A stretch of DNA of 64,000 nucleotides from Rhytidiadelphus loreus (GCA_947034895.1 OX344764.1:38132935-38196934), one strand, 5' to 3'; shown: positions 21,953-34,973, numbered from the stretch's first letter. Numbers and translations: made by a program. The notes: generated by a model not told the origin, from the sequence alone.

Positions 21953-22439
21953 TATATTGACAAAGTTCATATGGAGAATGTTGTTTAGTTTGACAAGAAC
22001 AAAGTTGGACATCTTGTATGAAGATTCCTTTGTTCTACTGTAATACTTCAATGATAATAAATGGATGGTGTGCTTTTTCTTTCTAACTAAGGACTAATAT
22101 TTTAGAATACAATGAAAATGATTGTTTAAAAATGAAGTGAACAAGGAACATCAAGTGTGTTGTATGTATCAACAATTGAGCTTTTGAATGATTCCATATT
22201 GGAAAATTACAAATTTGTACAATTAGTTCGGGCGTTTTTAAATAACTATCGCATACAAGTGTACTATAGGTAGTAGAAATGGAAGGTTAATATTGTACAA
22301 TGAACAAGGAAAAAAATTGAAAATTACTTGTGAAAATGGTGTACCATTTTTTTAAAAGTGAAGAAAATGCACTTATTTTGCGGTACAATTAGTGCACTTG
22401 GCCAAGTGCAAAAATTACGAATTTTGTGTTTATTACATT
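21953..22439. other. AT-rich intergenic, nothing seen
   Basis: No supported feature. AATAAATGG at about 22,054 could be a polyadenylation signal for the acidic ORF. Confidence 0.3.
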
Positions 22440-22666
22440 AGAATTTTTTTTTGTAGGGTCATGTTAATTGGTAGTGAAAAGGGGATTCTAGATTCTCTAA
22501 GTCTTCATTTTTTTGGACACCATACATATGAATAAACTAAGTGTTAAAAATAAGTATTCTTCAAAGCAATCATAGACTCTTATGATTAGTGGGAGTACAT
22601 TTTAGGCAAGTATCACTAGTGTGCGATTTTAGGAAGGCATGCGATTTTAGGTGTAGTTACTTTTAT
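22440..22666. repeat. Diverged duplicate of 58,790-59,164
   Basis: GGGTCATGTTAATTGGTAGTG, AAAAGGGGATTCTAGATT, ATGAATAAACTA and GCGATTTTAGGAAGGC-type words occur in the same order at 58,800-59,150. This is the outer flank of the polygalacturonase segmental duplication. In this copy about 480 bp, including a MITE, separate it from the rest of the duplicated block. Confidence 0.65.
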
Positions 22667-22769
22667 TCCTTAACCCTAAAAGGACAAAAGGGTGACCTTA
22701 AAAATCATCCCTTTTCATTACCATGTAAATCATAAGCTTTAGAAATAACAAAAGCACTCATAGAGCCAA

Positions 22770-22998
22770 TTTCGTTAAAATGGCGGTATTCCGCACGCCA
22801 TTTTAATGGAATATCTTCTACAAAAGAGAATAAGTGTGCTGCGATAGGGTCATACGTGTGTCAATTTTATGCCTAGCACATTCAAATCATTCCTAGTTCA
22901 CACATTTTCACTCCCCTTGAACAATCTTTCCATTGTTTTTATTCTTTCAGTGGTTTCATTTTGTGCCATTTTAATGGAATACCGCCATTTTAACGAAA
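22770..22998. mobile_element. MITE, 229 bp, perfect 23-bp TIR
   Basis: TTTCGTTAAAATGGCGGTAT... at 22,770-22,792 is matched without mismatch by the reverse complement of 22,976-22,998. GCCATTTTAATGGAATA also occurs twice inside. It has no coding capacity and no obvious target-site duplication. Related copies are at 58,313-58,581 and 58,923-59,051. Confidence 0.85.
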
Positions 22999-23145
22999 CT
23001 GACCATGTCATTGAAAGTCAAACTACTATAGAAAACCTCCACTTTTTCACAACAAAATTCCAAAGATGAATAGTTGCACTTCTATCCTACTACAAGGATT
23101 CTCTCTCATCCATCGGACACCAAACGTCCTCTTCGATGTTTAAGG

Positions 23146-25248
23146 TTAAAGACTCCGAACTCAAACAGTCTGCCCAGCGGGTTCTCCTGAACTCTCAATG
23201 AAACATCTGAAACGAATTCCACAGACTTGTCTATGATCAGTCAGTCAGTCCAGCCAAATCCTTTTGCCGATTTCCTTGGAAAGAATACATCGTCGGTAGT
23301 ACTAGTACACAGCTAGTTTTACATGGCAACAATGGCCGCCATTTCGGATCGATTTCATCACCTCCGGCACGCATGCAGATCCTGCCTGCCTGCCTGGAGT
23401 GCACGTACACAATGCACTGCACTGCTACTTTTAAAAAAAAAGAAGAATAGTATCGATCATAACGAACAAAATGGCAGTTCAATTCTCTGTCTGAGAGTAC
23501 GTAAGACTCGATCGATCCGGCTCGATATATCAGAGTCCACAGCCCGGGTAGTTTCGAGAGCTGCTGCTGACCTTGTTCTGCAGACAGCCAGCAGGCTGCA
23601 TCGTCCCTCCGTAGGTGCCGTAGGCGTTCGAGCAGATCGCGGCCACTTTCATGCTCGACTGCGTGGGGGTGATGTTGATGTTCTGCATCCGCACGTTGGT
23701 GCAGCCGGGCGCGGCGCAACTCAGTTGCACGGGACCCGTTTTGCTGTAGTCGGCCGTGCCTTGAATGTTCATGAATTGGATTTGGTCCAGGATCACGTTG
23801 TTAGCCTGGCCGCACAACAAAGGAAAAAGAGAAAGAGAGAGAGAGAGAACAATCATTAGATCTCAGGACAAGCTTCATTCGACTGAAAAGAACGTCAATT
23901 CCAGAGCAATATGTAACATACAGGATTGATATGGATTTTTACTTCACGACAAGTCAATCTTATGAAAGGTCAGCACCAGCTCCCATTTAACGGAATTGAC
24001 ATACTCCAAAATTGAAGTACTGCAAAAAGCATACATTCAATAGATTGTGGAATTGGTGCAATTTTGGGATATTCATCTATATAGGGAAGTCATATTGAAT
24101 TTTTGGTGAACAAAATGTTCACATAAGATAGATGGTCCTACAACAATTGTGGGACCATCTACTCTATTATGAACATTTTTCACACTAAGGATTCCATATG
24201 ACATCCATGTGCTACACAAAGCTCTAAAAAGTAGGAAAGGTGTAGGTTTACGTGTCAACAACATAAAAGTAACAAAGTTTGTGGATTCAACCAATTGAAC
24301 AAAATTGATGTCATTGAATACATGAAAACGAATGGTTCGAAATGAGAATCCACGACACCATGAGTTTCAATTCAATCTCCTCACAAAATTGTGTAGCAAG
24401 TCGACAGAGTTGAAAGACTTGAATCATACCTTAACCGTTTTTCCACAATAAAACTGGTCGATTTGGATTGGGTATTTCACATTCTGAACATTGATATCAC
24501 GGTAACTGATTCTTGCTGCTTTCCCTTTCCCACCCTGCACACAACAAGCGGCCATGATCAATGGATTTCACTCAATTCAAATACCTCCTCGGACCAACCA
24601 ACTACAGTATACAGAGTAAACTTATTTTGGAAGGGCTTGATTAATTCATATCTTTCATCTAATACAAGTGCAATACTAATGACAGAGGTTTAATTAAACT
24701 ACATACTTAGTTAATTACAGATGTGCACGAGCTTCACAAACTTACAGAACAGGTCTTGATGCGAGCTCCACAAAGTGTGTTGACGAAGGTGACATTGGAC
24801 ACATCGATATCTGAAACGCAGGCCAGCAAGCCTTTGGTTCCCAAACTCCCAATACTGCAAAATAATTTTGTGATAGAGGTCATGATCAGGGAGAATTCAT
24901 CTCTGCAACTCCCAAGCAAAGTGGAGTAAAACCAAAATAAGGCACTCTGTTTCATGTGTCACATCGGATTATTCACACGTCCAACGTCACTTTCATTATA
25001 TGTTGGCACGATTCAGAGCGCCATGCCAAAATTTGTGACACTGAACTTACAGTGCAAAGCTTTAAAAACTAGGGTTGGTATTGACTACAGGAAGCCCACC
25101 TTGAAAAATGTAGATACTCTTAATTTTCACCAGTTTGACAACATTGACATTTGACACACAACTAATGGGTGATGTACAGAAACAAATTTTCAATTTCTTA
25201 CATTGGCAGAAAGTCACGACAATGGCACTTTTTACGGTGGATGCTAAT
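23146..25248. repeat. Segmental duplication, copy A
   Basis: From TTAAAGACTCCGAACTC to GGTGGATGCTAAT this block is nearly identical to 59,165-61,317, in the same orientation. It carries the last three exons of a polygalacturonase. Small indels distinguish the copies. Both end points are sharp: after GGATGCTAAT this copy goes on with ATTCCGTCG, the other with CAGCACTTG. Confidence 0.95.
23530..24854 (-). pseudogene. Truncated polygalacturonase copy (exons 5-7 only)
   Basis: Exons at 24,746-24,854, 24,430-24,534 and 23,530-23,805 match exons 5, 6 and 7 of the fuller gene at 59.5-64 kb in length (109, 105, 276 nt) and splice phase. They cover IGSLGTKG through RIKTCS and the cysteine-rich C-terminus ending SSSSRNYPGCGL. 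The exons with the signal peptide and the catalytic NTDG, GDD and GHG motifs are missing, because the duplicated block stops at 25,248. It cannot make an active enzyme. The exon sequences themselves carry no stops, so the event is fairly recent. Confidence 0.9.
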
Positions 25249-25445
25249 ATTCCGTCGCTGCATATTGTGTACACATAACTTGAAGCAAACGTGTTAGACC
25301 AGCTCCTGTTTATATACCTATTGACCAGGTATTACTAAACTGGAGATAATGGTTTTGAAAGTCAATACCATGCAAGGACCATTCTCCAAATGGAGATGTA
25401 CATAAAGATACACAGAATATTGAATACAGAATTTTGTGCTTGCAG

Positions 25446-26360
25446 TGTCTCAGGTTGAGCATGGATTAAGAAACAAGGTCCTGAAAGACGATGCACGACT
25501 CACTGTTGTAATGGATTGTCAGGGCACCTCTGTCTTTGGCTTTCCATTAAACATGGTGAAGTCGTGCTCGGTGTTGGTTCAGGAACATTACCCTACGCGA
25601 CTTGCAGCTCTCTTTGTTATTAATCTTCCACCGGTCGTGCAAGTACTTGCAAATGCTGTCCTTCAGGTGTTCTTTTCTCTCATGCCTTTTTATTCTCTTC
25701 GTTTGTCTGCGTTCAGGTGAATTGTATAGGTCGCCAGCCCTATGGAATGTAGTGAATAGATAATTTGTATCTACTTAGATAAACTGCTGTCTAGATCTTT
25801 TGCGGAGAGTGTCAGAATTCTCCATAATAGCCTTTGTTTTCCAGGGTTGGAGGGATTTTGCAGCTTTGAGAAGTATGTACTTGCGTCGTCTGTATGCATT
25901 TTTAAACGAGAAAAATGTTGGGTGTGGTGGCTTTTCTCATATAGTTAAATTGCGGTGCTTTTCTAAGTTAAGCTGGTAACTGCAGGTGGTGAAGCCATCC
26001 ACTAGGAAGAAGATCCACATGGAAGGTGACAAGTACATGAATCGTCTTGCAACTTATCTTGGGGGGATCTTCGATGTTCCGATTGTATTGGGAGGGAAGT
26101 GCTCATGTGACTATTGTGAGGATACTCTGGCTCGGGAGGCAAATGGAAACTTATCGCTTGTACCTTTCAAAGCGCAGAACGAACTCGAGTCAGAAAGGAA
26201 TCGGGACATGTCCTTGGACGAAAGGGCGCTTTGTTTACGTCAGTCTACATACGAGTCGTATTCACGAACACTTCGAGTGGTCATTACGGGTCTGTTCTTA
26301 CTTTGGATTGTCGTTGCCATGATCTCTGGCTTCGGTGACCCGCATATGTTTCCTACTTAG
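25446..26360 (+). CDS. CRAL-TRIO (SEC14-like) lipid-binding protein, 3' exons
   Basis: Two exons, 25,446-25,666 and 25,986-26,360, join in phase at CAG|GTGTTC...TGCAG|GTGG. They encode the second half of a CRAL-TRIO domain: LTVVMDCQGTSVFGFPL, then VQEHYPTRLAALFVINLPP, then VVKPSTRKKIHM, as in SEC14-type phosphatidylinositol/phosphatidylcholine transfer proteins. A hydrophobic segment near the C-terminus (LRVVITGLFLLWIVVAMI) would anchor the protein in a membrane. The N-terminal CRAL-TRIO region and start are not found just upstream, where the truncated polygalacturonase block ends only 200 bp away. Either the missing exons are far upstream or the gene was cut by that duplication. Confidence 0.75.
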
Positions 26361-27674
26361 TAATGCTGCTCGTGTGACAGCTTACGTGTCAGATTATTGA
26401 GCTTCTCGTGTTTATGTAGAGGCAATGCAGATACTGTTGCTTGCCATCGTTCATTGTTTTGGGTTGCACGGTGCCAGAACGTGCTTTCATTTGAAATAAA
26501 TGATAATTGACATAAGCCTTCACCATGGCAATTGAGAACTATACACATTTGCTTGAACAGCGTTTGTCCCATTTCGAGTTCTAATGCGTTTGTCCCTGCG
26601 GCCGTGTCGTTAGAGAGGGTGAGCACATCTGATGGTTATTCTCAAGTCCCGTGATGACTGACCTTATTGGTTACAGCATCCAAAGGCTTCATTGTAGGCA
26701 ATGGAGGGTAATGCAGTGAAGCCCTACTTTCATGTGCTTGCAGAGTCGGCTAAAATCTCTAAACGAGAAAGCCTTTGTCGATCCAAGTGTGACTTGTCGG
26801 CGAAGGAACAATTGGCGAACTTCATCGGCATGATAGTAGGAAGTAAGTACATGTTTCAAAGAGTTTCGTTGACTGAGAACCTAGCTGAATTTGGTGATTG
26901 ACTATAAACTTGGGGTAGGTCACTTTTTATTTTGTGATCCACAATACTTGGTACTGAAAATTGAAGTTGAACACCAAATTGGGATCATAGTATACCATTG
27001 GAAAAGTATTGTTGAGAGGTTTCCAGTGGTATATCATACACCCAATTTGGATTAAAAACACACTTTTAAAACAACTATTTTGAAGAATAGAAAGCATGAC
27101 ATTTGGAAAATCAGCACTTGAGATTATTGTGACAAGTCAATCCTACTCCGCTTGTTTCACCTCTACTCAGTATGCTTAATCTGCCCATCTTGCCATGTAC
27201 GGACATGCACAATGCACAGTACGTGAGGGGAAGCCAGCGAGATATTTTTCAGATTTCACATCATGACAATTCGATGTCATTGAAAGGAACTTATGTTTGA
27301 TAATTTTATATTCCTTCCCAATTTAGAAAAGTTTCCAAAAAAAGTTAATATCACTTGCATTTGTCAAGGCCATAATAAGAAAGAACTTGCAGTTGCCCGC
27401 AAATTTTGGTTGTCATTCTGATTGAACAGGGGCAATTAGACTTCTATACCATACTTCTACAGCATATGTTTGTAGCATCAAGGACAGAAAATGGATGGCG
27501 GAGCGATCGCGAGTCAACTTGGGACAGAGACGTACAAGTATCATCGGCAAAATTCTTGCTCACTGGGGGAAAAAAATTGGAGTATTACCGGATTTGTGTT
27601 ACACAATTTACAAAGCTACAGTAGTCAGTATGTTCTAAATCCTAGGTTTCTCAGCAGGAACATATCGAAGCCTA
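26361..27674. other. Intergenic between convergent genes
   Basis: No supported gene. It holds the 3' flanks of the SEC14-like gene (plus) and the PDV2-like gene (minus), and a small inverted repeat at 26,974-27,050. An open frame of 66 codons at 26,701-26,901 has no recognisable domain. Confidence 0.4.
26974..27050. repeat. Small inverted repeat (hairpin)
   Basis: Arms CCAAATTGGG...CCATTGGAAA and TTTCCAGTGG...CCCAATTTGG, about 31 bp each with roughly six mismatches, around a short spacer. It may be a tiny MITE relic. Confidence 0.6.
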
Positions 27675-29675
27675 TTAACCTCTGCCATAGAGAACGTCAG
27701 GATCCTTCATTTCCCTGGGGAAGGGTAGCTCAAACCGCTCTTTCACCACACACTTCGCGCTTCCATCCTCCAAAATTATCTGCTTCTTGCCAGGAGGGCA
27801 TTTCAGAGGTGATGGTGGTCTAGGACGACTTTCAGGTACAAACACGGGTTTTGCTGCTGAAGGCACTGGACGCGGCTTCTGCTCTACTCGTCTATGGTTA
27901 TGCTCCGTAAAAGCTAGGAAGGCGACAACACTCCCCACCACGAAAACGGCCTTCGCAGCATGAACAACTGCATTCCCAACCCTCCCACTCACACCTCTCA
28001 TTATTCCTCCCATAAAAACGATGCCCCCTTTGTGCTCCGGAGTGGTTCCTTGCTCTTGAAAGTCCTGTTTACCTTTCGATCCTTGAGAATTATCCTTATT
28101 TCTAAATGCTTCCTCGTCCACCTGTATGTTTTCTTCAGAAAGAGTAACCCTTTTAACAGATTGACCTCTCGGTAGTGAGATTGGCCGAGAGAGATGTCTC
28201 GGGGATTGGTCGTTCATTGCCATGGAAACATCCACAACTGATCTGGGGTACGGGGGTAGCAGTAGATCGTCTCTTTCTTCTACTGGCTCACCTGCAAACG
28301 TTAAGGCTTCTTGGACAACTCCCCATTCACGCCCACGATGATTCTTCAACTTCAGGAGGAGTAGGTGACGACTTTCCTCAAGCTCTGCGAGTACTGCATC
28401 TTTTTCGGCCCTCTGATGATTTTGCATTGACTGGGAAACAAGAATAGATAAATTTAGTAAGACTTCGGTTGAAGAGTCGGTAATCCAAGATCTCTAAACT
28501 GCTTTAATTGTGCGAATATCGATCCCATTCTGCTGCTTCTTAAAGGACAGAGTAGTTATAATTGCTAATGACGATTTGATCGTGCACGCGGCTAATCAAT
28601 ACGGCTAAATGAAACTTATAACACCATGAAACCTTGCTAAAGATCGAGCTCCTGACAGCGGCGACTGAATTTCGATGACAAATCATGCTGCCCTTCGAAG
28701 TGGATATAGAGAGGTTATTTCCACTATATCCCCGCTCATCCAACAAACAGAATGTCTAAGCTTTGGACTATAAGCAAATACGTCCATCACAAAGTAAATG
28801 CCGTATTCAAAGACTAATATCTTGCTCCCGCAAGGAGATCCCTGAGAGAGGACTCTCATGTGACATCCTTGATCACGGTCTACCTCACGCGGAGATATCT
28901 TATGAAAGAAGGCAATGCAATTAATCTTCACGAAGACGGAGACGCGACTTACTGAGTCCCTAAACCTTTGACACCTCCAAGAACTTAAAATTGAAAGATT
29001 AGTTCTAAAAACTTACTTCCTCAATTGTAAATACAGCTCGGCAAGCCATACAACACTCTGCGGTCAATCCAAATATCCCGTGACTCAGAAAGACACGCGC
29101 TCATATCACCAGAGGACCAAAACGGTGGCCCTAAAGCTACCGAAACAGGCTTTTGCCTTTCAGGTTGCGTCGTGATTTCTCTGTTTCTGGAGTGCTCTCT
29201 TTTGCATGAAGTTTAAAATAAAAAAGCTACGGAAAAAGGCAAAAGAAAAAAATCGCGAAAAAAAACAATTTAAAAACAGCACTTTCACGTGAACCAAATA
29301 AACAAACACGTTCCTAGTATCTAACTGACAGGGGACGCCTCAAAGAACACCAGCATGAAAACGACAAAAAGAGAAAAGGCTCGAGCTGCCAACCTGCAAA
29401 GCTTCAAGCTGTTCTTCAAGTGTTTCCAAAGCATCGCGAATCAAACCTAAGGTCCTGGCCTCCACATTGCCATCACCAGCGACCTTATCATAACCTCGGT
29501 CAAACCGATCAAAGCCATTGATCTCCTCTCCATCTGAAAAAATCGAATCAACACTACCCCGGCTGCTCGCACTCTGCAAAAACTCCGACTTCAACGCCCT
29601 CTCAATGGCTTCACTAATCTTGGCGTGAAGCTCCGATGCCCTCGCCAGCACCACACGAATCTCATCCGCCTCCAT
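27675..29675 (-). CDS. PDV2: Plastid division protein PDV2-like
   Basis: Two exons, 29,394-29,675 (94 codons) and 27,675-28,430, spliced in phase 0 (GCAG|GTTGGC...CCCAG|TCA), 345 residues. The Met at 29,675 is chosen because MEADEIRVVLARASELHAKI aligns with the PDV2 N-terminus; an in-frame Met 19 codons upstream is less likely. RDALETLEEQLEALQ and the following QRAEKDAVLAELEESRHLLL form the cytosolic coiled coil. ALTFAGEPVEERDDLLLPPY is a family hallmark. One membrane segment lies at about 252-268. The C-terminal region (KCPPGKKQIILEDGSAKCVV) ends in glycine, as in PDV2, where this tail in the intermembrane space contacts ARC6. The protein recruits the dynamin-like ARC5 to the outer plastid envelope. 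The gene is intact, and its intron is about 960 bp. Confidence 0.93.
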
Positions 29676-29732
29676 CGCCACACCAAACAACCAGACCTCG
29701 CAACCAAGAACCGTCTCCCGCACCTCCTTCAA

Positions 29733-31494
29733 TCACACCATCAAGAACACCGCAACGCTCCACTTCCACCTACGTCCACCACAAAACGCATCCAATGTCA
29801 AATTAAACGCGCGGCCCTTCCCCTCTCCTGCCTTCCTCACCAGTCCCGTAATCATGACCTAAAACAACCGCCTACGGGAATAAAAAAGGTAAAAAAAAAG
29901 GAAGCAGAAGAAGACGAACGCACCAAACAGTTGTGGCAATTGAGTCGCGGCAAGAAAATCCGCCATACCGCAGTCGATCACGCGTGTGAAGATACGAAAT
30001 TCGCTGTGAAAGGGAGTGCGCACAAGGGAGCGCAATCCGGATTTCAGAAGAAAGGGTAAAGGCTATGGCGAAAAGGCGGGCGATCCTACTGGGGAAGGAG
30101 CGGCGGGTGCCGTTCGATGGGGTGGGAGCTCCACAAACATTTCATTGGTGAAGACAAAGCGAGGGAGGCGATAGAACTGTAGAAGAAGACGAAGAACGCC
30201 ACAATGGCGCTCAGGTGCGGGTGGGCAATGTGTCAACGAAGGTAAGGTAGAAGCACCTATGACCAACTCTTGAGCTAATTCCAAATATTTTGGGATGGAA
30301 TTTAGATTTGTGACTATTTTTACTACAGTACAATTGAAAATTATTCTTATTATTTTTTCTTTAAAAAAAAAAAAGGTGATTTTTGGAATTTGCATGAATA
30401 AATTATAAATTTTTGAAGTTCAATTTTAAGGTGTAGTTGAAACTAATTTTTGCATTTATGTATGCAATCTATACATTTTGAACTATTTTGGACTAATTGT
30501 ATCAACATACTTTTAAGATTGGTTTAGGGTGTAAAGTTGGAATGGATGCTTCTAATTCAAAGTAGGGATTTTATTTGTAGCGAGTCTTGGGCGAATTTGG
30601 AACCTCAAAAAATTAGAACATTTTTTATAATATTTTTTTTCCAAATCCCACTAAATCTTTTATAAAAATTTAGGAGGAGGAGGATTTCATTGGTTTGGGA
30701 TGAATATACATCTAGATGAACAAATTATGTTTCATCCATAATCTATATAATTTTGGATGTAGATAGTTTGTCACTCTAATCAAGATCAAGAGTTATACTA
30801 CTTTGAAAATTCAAAAATAAAATCCATTATGTCAAATTACATCTTAAAGGTCCTTTGGGTATCAATTGTATTTATGCCATATAAAGTCTTAAGAAATTCT
30901 TCATTGTGCATTGAAATATAACTTTGTATTTGCATATATTGTATACCCTATTATAGTATAAAGTGATATTTAAATGTAATAATGTAGTCATATAGGCCCT
31001 TGGTAGAATGGTAATAATTCACATTTTCATATATTAAGATTAAGTTGAAATCATATTTTAACCCCAAGGGTCACATTGTACTCGTGAAGTAAAAAAAATT
31101 GACCCTTTTATGTCCCAATAAGAATAGAATGTAAAATTTAAATCCTATTTTATATGATTGATTTTGAATTAATTCCAAAAGTTTTATAGTCTTTTTTCCA
31201 TTAGAAATCACCTTCTCTATAGCAAAGAGCATAAAGTTAATATTCCTCCTCTATATCTAACTAAAGGATCTTGTATTAGACTAGTATAGGAATGTGTGAA
31301 AGAAATTTTAGAAACTTTGAACTTAAAGAAAAGCCAAAAATTCAAACTCTACCAAATAGGGATTTGTTTCCACTACATTTTTGATAACTAAGACCCTTAC
31401 AAAATCCAAAAATAAACTAAAATAAACTTTAAAAAAATCAAAGACTACCAATAACCCTTGGCACCAGAAGTCAAATGGAAGCAAACATACATTG
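29733..31494. other. PDV2 upstream region and AT-rich intergenic
   Basis: To about 30,250 the DNA is moderately GC-rich and would contain the PDV2 promoter and leader. Beyond that it is AT-rich with no supported gene. A polyA run at about 30,362-30,374 is the only notable word. Confidence 0.4.
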
Positions 31495-31990
31495 ATGCTA
31501 CATTTAACTACTTCTAGACTTTAGAAAGTCCAAAATTAGTAATGGTCATTGGGAGAAAAAAAGATTGGTCATTAGGAGATAATGCAAAACATTCAGAGAT
31601 CTAGGCAAAACATCGGGAGACTCTAGATGAGATTTTATTGCAGTTAAGGGTTGCGAGTTCCCTGTTGTTCCCCTACGCTGGGATCTCTGCTACTCAATCT
31701 GCTGACGTGGTTGAAAGACAACCACGGCAACAAGCATTAAAATTTTATTTTTTGAATTATATATATATATATATATAATATAATATTTTCAATATTTAAA
31801 TTAATTTTTTCCAAACAACATACGTTGGTTTCTAGCGACAAGAACCAACCTGAAACGGCCCTTCCGAAGGCCTGAATCTCATCTAATGTCTATACAAACA
31901 TCAGGAGATCCCCCGATGTTATTATCCGGAGATCTCCAGATGTTTTGTTCATAATTCATTGAATAGTTTAGAAGTAGTTAAATGTGGCAT
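31495..31990. mobile_element. MITE candidate, 496 bp, 26-bp TIR
   Basis: ATGCTACATTTAACTACTTC... (31,495-31,520) matches the reverse complement of 31,965-31,990 at 24 of 26 positions. ATTG flanks both ends directly and may be a 4-bp target-site duplication. Inside are mirrored CATCGGGAGA/CATCAGGAGATC words and a TA microsatellite. No coding capacity. Confidence 0.7.
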
Positions 31991-34825
31991 ATTGTCATTG
32001 GTGGTGTTCCTAGATTAATCCACAAATCACCTTGCACTTTATTTGTACAATAATTTTACTATACAATATACCTAATAAATCCACTCACATTATCCAATAG
32101 CATTTTTGGTGGCACCCAAAACCACTAAGATTGTCCACCCAAAACTTTTAAGTTATTTTTTGAAGATGTTTGGATTGCACGAAAAAACAAGAGTCTCCAT
32201 AACTTTCTCATGGAATGAGTCAAGTCTTTCTATGTAGTTGAAAGTATTTTCTACAAGAAACAATTTTTTTTTTTTTTAAATTTGAATTTTTGTATTTAAT
32301 TTGTACTTCCTAGCAAACTACTTTTTGAGCTTAGTATAGCATAATTTTTGGCTCCTATGCACTAATTGGAATAAAAATCATATTGCCACATAGATAATAC
32401 TTTATTTCAATTGTTTTTTGTTTTTTGTTTTGCTCGAGTTCAATTAATTGTTGGCTTAGGTGGCATAACTTTTTCTCCCAAGTACCAATTGAAATAAAAA
32501 ATTATATTCCAAAAGCTAATGTGTTTTCCTATCTATAAAAAAGTTTTAAAAAAATCAAGCTCAAAATTGAGATCATAGGAACCTATCCAAACCTTTGATT
32601 GTCCCTCCAAAGATATTTGGGATTTTATGGGTTAAATTTGACCTCCCCTTGCATAATTTGAGGTCCTTGGTTTTAAATGTGATCATAAATATTATATTCT
32701 TTTTTCTTTTTTTAAAAACAAATGAAAATTCATTCCAAAATAAAACAAGAGTAAAAAAACAAAAAACAAAACAATTCTTTCAAGAGCTCAACATGAATGA
32801 AGAGAAGTGTATGAAAAAAATTAGACAAATCAACATAGCTTAGGGACATGGTTTTTGCCAAACAACAAAATTCCCATGTCTAGTAGCATTATAAGGAAGT
32901 TATAGGGTGTTTACACATATCCATTTATTAGTGAAGGTAGAACAAAATCAACCTCTTTTAGCAAACCAAAACTTTAATTTAACCTACATGTAAGCAAGTC
33001 AATTTTCACAGTGAGTTTTGAAGTCAAGGGACATGTATAGCTACCTTAGAATGCATAATAAATTATATTTAGGGATCTAGAAAAAATGACTTTTGAAAAA
33101 ATAGCCTATTGCATGGGAGATTTCACTCCAACGGCCATGCCACAAGGCAAAACATAGTCTAAAAATGCTTCTATAGAGTAGATCAACTCATGAGTATGTG
33201 GAAATGAAAAATAGTGAAAACATTTGTTGGCCAAGTTACTTGACTCACTTGTGAATATGCCCTATGAAGCCAAATAGTGTCAAATTGGTTCTGGAAGTGT
33301 TGAATTAGCCTCTCCAGCTCTCATTTTAAAACCTTAAATGACATTCACTTCCCTAGAGGATAGCTCAAAGGGCAATTAAAAATCTCCTTGAAATAAGGTA
33401 TGGGTCTTGTTGCTTGCCCAAAGTTTGTAGGGTCCCCAAAGACACAACTCCCGTATTATATGGCCCGGATTATAATACTTGTAATGCTTTTGAGTGTAAT
33501 CTCAAGGAATCCAAAAATGCAATTTTATATATAAAATGAATATTTTTTTAGGACAATAATAACATTAAAAACCTAATTACATTAATTTTTTTGAATACAT
33601 GTATTATAGGCCAAGCTACCCAGCTTTGGATGCTTTTTAATAAAATTTAAGATTTTTTTATTATAAATAAAACAATATATATGAATTTAAATTTAAATAA
33701 TTTAGATGAAACTTCTTGTATGGATTTAAGAAAATTATATGTAGGTGTTCAATTCTTATATATATATATTGTAAAGTGTTTCTTTAAATAAATATGCAAC
33801 CCAAGATTTTTTATATTTAATTTAATTTAATTTGGTCTTCACCTAAATTTTTGAACTTTTTAATTTGATCTAATTTTAACAAATTAAAGCTATCCTTTAA
33901 GCCATTTTAATGCCAATGACTCCTATGTATAATATGAGATTTGCATACTTGTTGGAATGTGGTCAAGGCATGCAAAAGTGAATAGTGAATAGTAAAAAGT
34001 GCTTTGACTTTGTAGCCTAAATGTGATGATTTGCAAGTATTGGTTTATATGTTTTTGTGGAGGTGAGAGAAGAGGCAATGAGAGCACCCACACTCATGCT
34101 CCAAACAAATAGCCTCACCGACTCATTAAGGGCCTGCATAAGAAAAGGTCCTCTATGGAAGCCCTTGCAAGAGCTAGAATTTGAGTGTTTGGGCTCTAAA
34201 AAACAATCTAGGGTCTATAACAATCAAGGTTGGGTCTACACATCTTCTCCAAAGTGTAAATTAATTTGGTGTATCTCTAAAATAGTTTGGTCTTATGAGA
34301 GGTGCACTCCTTGCTTCAAAGCATTGTGAGCTATTATAAAGGCCCTATATGGTTGATTAGAATTTGGAGGATGGGCAAGGGACAACAACTCACTCTAGAC
34401 CTCAAAAATAAATCTAGAGCAGGCTCTCTATGTCTTAAAATAAGGGCCACTTTTCCTTGAATGTTGGTGCGGGTACTCTGAGAACCACTAGTGGTTCATA
34501 CTTGGGAAAGTCTTGACTAGAGCTTCAAAGGAGCCACAAGAATTATGTGGTAATGACTCATCAATGAATACGATTGGCTATCTTGATTGGTTATTATTTA
34601 GAGAATAATTGACGTGGGCACTAAATTTTTTTTTAAAGGATTTTCAAAGAATACTAGTGTCCCCTGTATTATTTCTAAAGCTAAAATAAAAGTAAAAATA
34701 ATTTTTTAATTTCTCAATACATAATTTTTTTGAAATTCAATAACTTTCATACCATAAGTCTAAACGCCACAAAACAAAGTCCATGCACCCTTGCTTGTTG
34801 AGGGCTTTACAATGGTACAAAGAAT
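31991..34825. other. AT-rich intergenic, nothing seen
   Basis: No convincing gene. Open frames here are short and AT-driven. The frame at 34,057-34,329 has no domain and no splice or promoter context. Confidence 0.4.
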
Positions 34826-34973
34826 CACTACTAGAAAATTTAGTTTTTTTGTTGATTTGGTCACATTGATTTGGTTCACTTTTTTGTTGATTTTTGTCGA
34901 AATCAACAAATTACTATCCAAATCAACCAAAAAATAAACTAAATCAACATAAAAACTAAATTTTCTAGTAGTG
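34826..34973. mobile_element. CACTA-like MITE, 148 bp
   Basis: Starts CACTACTAGAAAATTTAG and ends with its reverse complement (CTAAATTTTCTAGTAGTG). The interior is also partly self-complementary (TTGTTGATTT / AAATCAAC). CACTACTAGAAAA-type ends are typical of non-autonomous CACTA (En/Spm) elements. The expected 3-bp duplication would be AAT versus ACT, one mismatch. Confidence 0.8.

Noticed and set aside
23237..23859. Plus-strand and other-frame ORFs over the polygalacturonase exons (also 59.2-59.9 kb)
   Set aside because: Antisense or shifted shadows of GC-rich coding exons whose true frame matches GH28.
25436..25445. GTG start for the SEC14-like exon
   Set aside because: The GTG lies in the splice acceptor TGCTTGCAG; the CRAL-TRIO domain clearly needs upstream exons.
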